Source: CAYHZL01 sp964361075
GTDB lineage: Bacteria > Bacteroidota > Ignavibacteria > UBA10030 > UBA8401
Direction of reading: 5' to 3'
Assembly (NCBI GenBank): GCA_964361075.1
Contig: CAYHZL010000169.1
Location: forward strand, 1-7,924
Length of the DNA stretch: 7,924 nt
Numbering within the stretch: position 1 is the stretch's first letter; each line of letters opens with the position of its first letter. Shown one piece after another: positions 6,495 through 7,924 of the stretch. The position numbers and the translations under genes were made by a program. The notes beneath the pieces were generated by a model. That model worked only from the letters and a program-made list of their open reading frames with translations. It made no database searches and was not told the DNA's origin.

Positions 6495-6662
6495 TAACTC
6501 ACGTTACGCAAAACAAAATTTTTTTAATGATTCGCCGCGGCGAATGACTTTTGCGAATTGATATGCTGTTAAACAATGATATTTCTCCACATTTACCAGA
6601 TAAGTCATGGCATCATTCGTGACAAAAACACGTTATGAGTAAAAACAATTACTAATTCACAA
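6495..6662. other. Convergent intergenic region between xdhC and mazG
   Basis: These 168 non-coding bases lie between two convergent genes. The notable content is a perfect 16-bp palindrome (see 6530-6545), framed by CGCAAAA at 6507-6513 and its complement TTTTGCG at 6549-6555. The remainder is AT-rich, and I see no RNA gene in it. Weakly complementary ACTCA (6497-6501) and TGAGT (6636-6640) near the two ends could be degenerate termini of a small non-coding element, but five bases are too few to support that. Confidence 0.5.
6530..6545. repeat. Perfect 16-bp palindrome, GC-rich core
   Basis: ATTCGCCGCGGCGAAT equals its own reverse complement. It stands out as a GC-rich core in an AT-rich convergent gap. 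As RNA it would give only a 6-bp stem with a 4-base loop, and no T-run follows on either strand, so an intrinsic terminator is poorly supported. A dispersed palindrome or a protein-binding site is possible. Confidence 0.75.
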
Positions 6663-7433
6663 TCACTTCGTACTCTTCTTCGCTTCGTTCCACAACATAT
6701 CCATTTCTTCCAACGAGGTTGCATAAATATCTTTTTCTTGCTTTGTTAATTCGTTTTCGATGTACCTGAAGCGCTGGAGAAATTTATTTGTTGTTGCCTG
6801 CAGTACGGCTTCGGGATTTATTTTCAAAAAGCGTGCATAGTTCACAAGCGAAAATAATACATCACCAAATTCCTCTTCTATTTTTTTTTGATGCTGACCA
6901 TCTAACGCCGTGTGCATTTCTGCAAGTTCTTCTTCAACTTTTTTCCACACATCATCTTTATGCTTCCAATCAAATCCAACTTTTGAAGCTTTTTCCTGAA
7001 TTCGTTGCGCGCGCTGCAATGCGGGAAGATGCTGCGGCACTCCTTCAACAACTGATGTGCGCCCTTCGCTTATTTTTATTTTTTCCCAATTCAGCGATTG
7101 TTCTTCGCTTGACGTAATTTTTTGTTCTCCAAAAACATGCGGGTGCCGCCGAATTAATTTCTCGGTGATTGAGACGAGCACATCATCAATAGTGAATGTG
7201 TTGTGTTCTTCCGCAATGACGGATTGCAGTGCAACGTGAAGCAGCACATCGCCGAGTTCGTTGCGCAATTCCTGTAGATTATTTGCGTCAATGCTTTCAA
7301 TCGCTTCATACACTTCTTCAATAAAACTTTGGCGAAGGGATGCGTGCGTCTGTTCTCTGTCCCAGGGACATTCCTGTCGCACTTTGCGTACCACATTCAT
7401 GAATTCTTCAAATGAATTTGTATTTTTGTTCAT
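6663..7433 (-). CDS. mazG: Nucleoside triphosphate pyrophosphohydrolase MazG
   Basis: MazG hydrolyses (d)NTPs to the monophosphate and pyrophosphate, clearing non-canonical or excess nucleotides in the cytoplasm. The product has 256 residues, close to the 263 of E. coli MazG, and has both tandem MazG domains. The first carries CPWDREQTH (22-30) and the metal-binding EExxE-ExxD set E39, E40, E43, E59 and D62, followed by RRHPHVFG (95-102). The second has E168, E169, E172, E188 and D191 in EEEFGDVLFSLVNYAR (186-201), so both sites look intact. KVGFDW (151-156) links the domains as in the family. ATG at 7433-7431 is the only sensible start; AGAAG a few bases upstream is at best a weak ribosome binding site. 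It is convergent with xdhC and divergent from the amidohydrolase, so it is probably transcribed alone and not part of the XDH system. Confidence 0.96.
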   Translation of the reverse strand: MNKNTNSFEEFMNVVRKVRQECPWDREQTHASLRQSFIEEVYEAIESIDANNLQELRNELGDVLLHVALQSVIAEEHNTFTIDDVLVSITEKLIRRHPHVFGEQKITSSEEQSLNWEKIKISEGRTSVVEGVPQHLPALQRAQRIQEKASKVGFDWKHKDDVWKKVEEELAEMHTALDGQHQKKIEEEFGDVLFSLVNYARFLKINPEAVLQATTNKFLQRFRYIENELTKQEKDIYATSLEEMDMLWNEAKKSTK

Positions 7434-7514
7434 AACTTCTATTGGCTTTTTTAGTATTGCTTTTCTATATTTTTGGTAGTTCGCTGCGTTCGTTGTTCAC
7501 TTAGAAATATTGCA
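7434..7514. promoter_or_regulatory. Divergent intergenic region with a possible Bacteroidetes-type -7 element
   Basis: These 81 AT-rich bases must hold promoters for mazG (minus) and the amidohydrolase (plus). TATTTTTG at 7468-7475 fits the TAnnTTTG -7 element known from Bacteroidetes, pointing towards the amidohydrolase and 39 bases before its ATG. The best upstream TTG (7442-7444) is 23 bases away, longer than the usual 19 or so, which weakens the call. The lineage is also not established. Confidence 0.25.
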
Positions 7515-7924
7515 ATGGTAAAAAAAATTATTTTTTCTCTACTCGCGCTCATATTTTCCATCGGTATATTTCGTTCAATTATTTTGATGAAACAGCGCGT
7601 TGATTTGTTGATTGTGAACGGACGAATTTATACTGTTGATGCGCAGAATACTGTTGATGAAGCGCTCGCTATTCGCGGCAATAGAATTGTTGCCGTTGGT
7701 TCAACCAAAGATATACAAAATCGGTACACATCACAAAAGATAATTGATGCAACAGGCAAAGCAGTGTACCCGGGATTTATTGATGCACATGCTCACTTGA
7801 TGGGACTTGGACGCAGCTTATTGGAATTGAATCTTGCCGGCACAACATCATCCGAACAAATTGCGGCGATGATTGCGGCATATATTCCCCACAACGGATT
7901 TGGCGCTTCAACAGGAAAATCTGA
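7515..7924 (+). CDS. Amidohydrolase family protein (YtcJ-like, amidohydrolase 3), 5' part only
   Basis: This is the N-terminal 136 residues of a metal-dependent hydrolase; the window ends inside the gene. It begins MVKKIIFSLLALIFSIGIF, a hydrophobic N-terminal segment (about 4-25) acting as signal peptide or membrane anchor. There is no lipobox cysteine, so the enzyme is probably exported or membrane-tethered rather than a lipoprotein. The mature part shows the composite-domain strand VDLLIVNGRIYTVDAQN (29-45), ALAIRGNRIVAVGS (50-63), and VYPGFIDAHAHLMGLG (84-99), whose H92 and H94 are the HxH metal ligands that start the TIM barrel. Spacing and wording match the YtcJ-like group, whose substrates are mostly unknown. 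ATG 7515 is chosen because it gives the hydrophobic leader directly; no Shine-Dalgarno is visible. The gene is divergent from mazG. Whether it belongs to purine breakdown cannot be judged from this part. Confidence 0.88.
   Translation, partial: MVKKIIFSLLALIFSIGIFRSIILMKQRVDLLIVNGRIYTVDAQNTVDEALAIRGNRIVAVGSTKDIQNRYTSQKIIDATGKAVYPGFIDAHAHLMGLGRSLLELNLAGTTSSEQIAAMIAAYIPHNGFGASTGKS

Noticed and set aside
6530..6555. Rho-independent terminator for xdhC
   Set aside because: Only a 6-bp stem can form around a loop, and no run of T follows on either strand.
6788..7117. 109-aa plus-strand ORF opposite mazG
   Set aside because: It is antisense to the conserved second MazG domain and linker, with no ribosome binding site.

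Overview
The window is an AT-rich bacterial chromosome segment. It is dominated by a plus-strand xanthine dehydrogenase (XDH) locus, followed by a minus-strand mazG and the 5' end of a plus-strand amidohydrolase gene. No gene names the organism. The near absence of Shine-Dalgarno sequences at most starts, the AT-rich codon use and the dispersed C5/G5 inverted repeat at the left edge fit a member of the Bacteroidetes/Chlorobi/Ignavibacteria side of bacteria. That placement is an inference, not a demonstration.

Layout. 3-77: a 30-bp inverted repeat. 163-774: mocA-like molybdopterin cytidylyltransferase. 744-829: a pair of inverted copies of a short dispersed repeat. 840-2273: xdhA (two [2Fe-2S] clusters plus FAD). 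2451-3079: a two-gene cassette of unknown function, made of a 77-aa protein with a hexad FG repeat and a 132-aa single-pass membrane protein with a charged helical tail, joined by an ATGA overlap. 3194-5521: xdhB (Mo-binding large subunit). 5526-6494: xdhC (cofactor insertion factor). 6495-6662: a non-coding convergent gap with a 16-bp palindrome. 6663-7433 (minus): mazG. 7515 to the window edge: an N-terminally anchored amidohydrolase, cut off by the window. There is no gene-free stretch longer than 300 bases.

How the genes work together. XdhA and XdhB form a purine-oxidising XDH. Electrons pass from the Mo centre in XdhB through the Fe-S clusters to FAD in XdhA. All six active-site residues I compared with mammalian xanthine oxidoreductase are present, so purine hydroxylation is a much better call than a generic molybdenum hydroxylase. 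XdhC would load the sulfurated Mo cofactor. The MocA-like enzyme would attach CMP to it, which raises the question of which cofactor form this enzyme carries.

The two most unusual points are these. First, an unrelated-looking two-gene cassette with strong ribosome binding sites separates xdhA from xdhB. Second, copies of one short dispersed repeat sit at several gene boundaries of the locus and appear to encode the C-terminal tails of MocA and XdhB.
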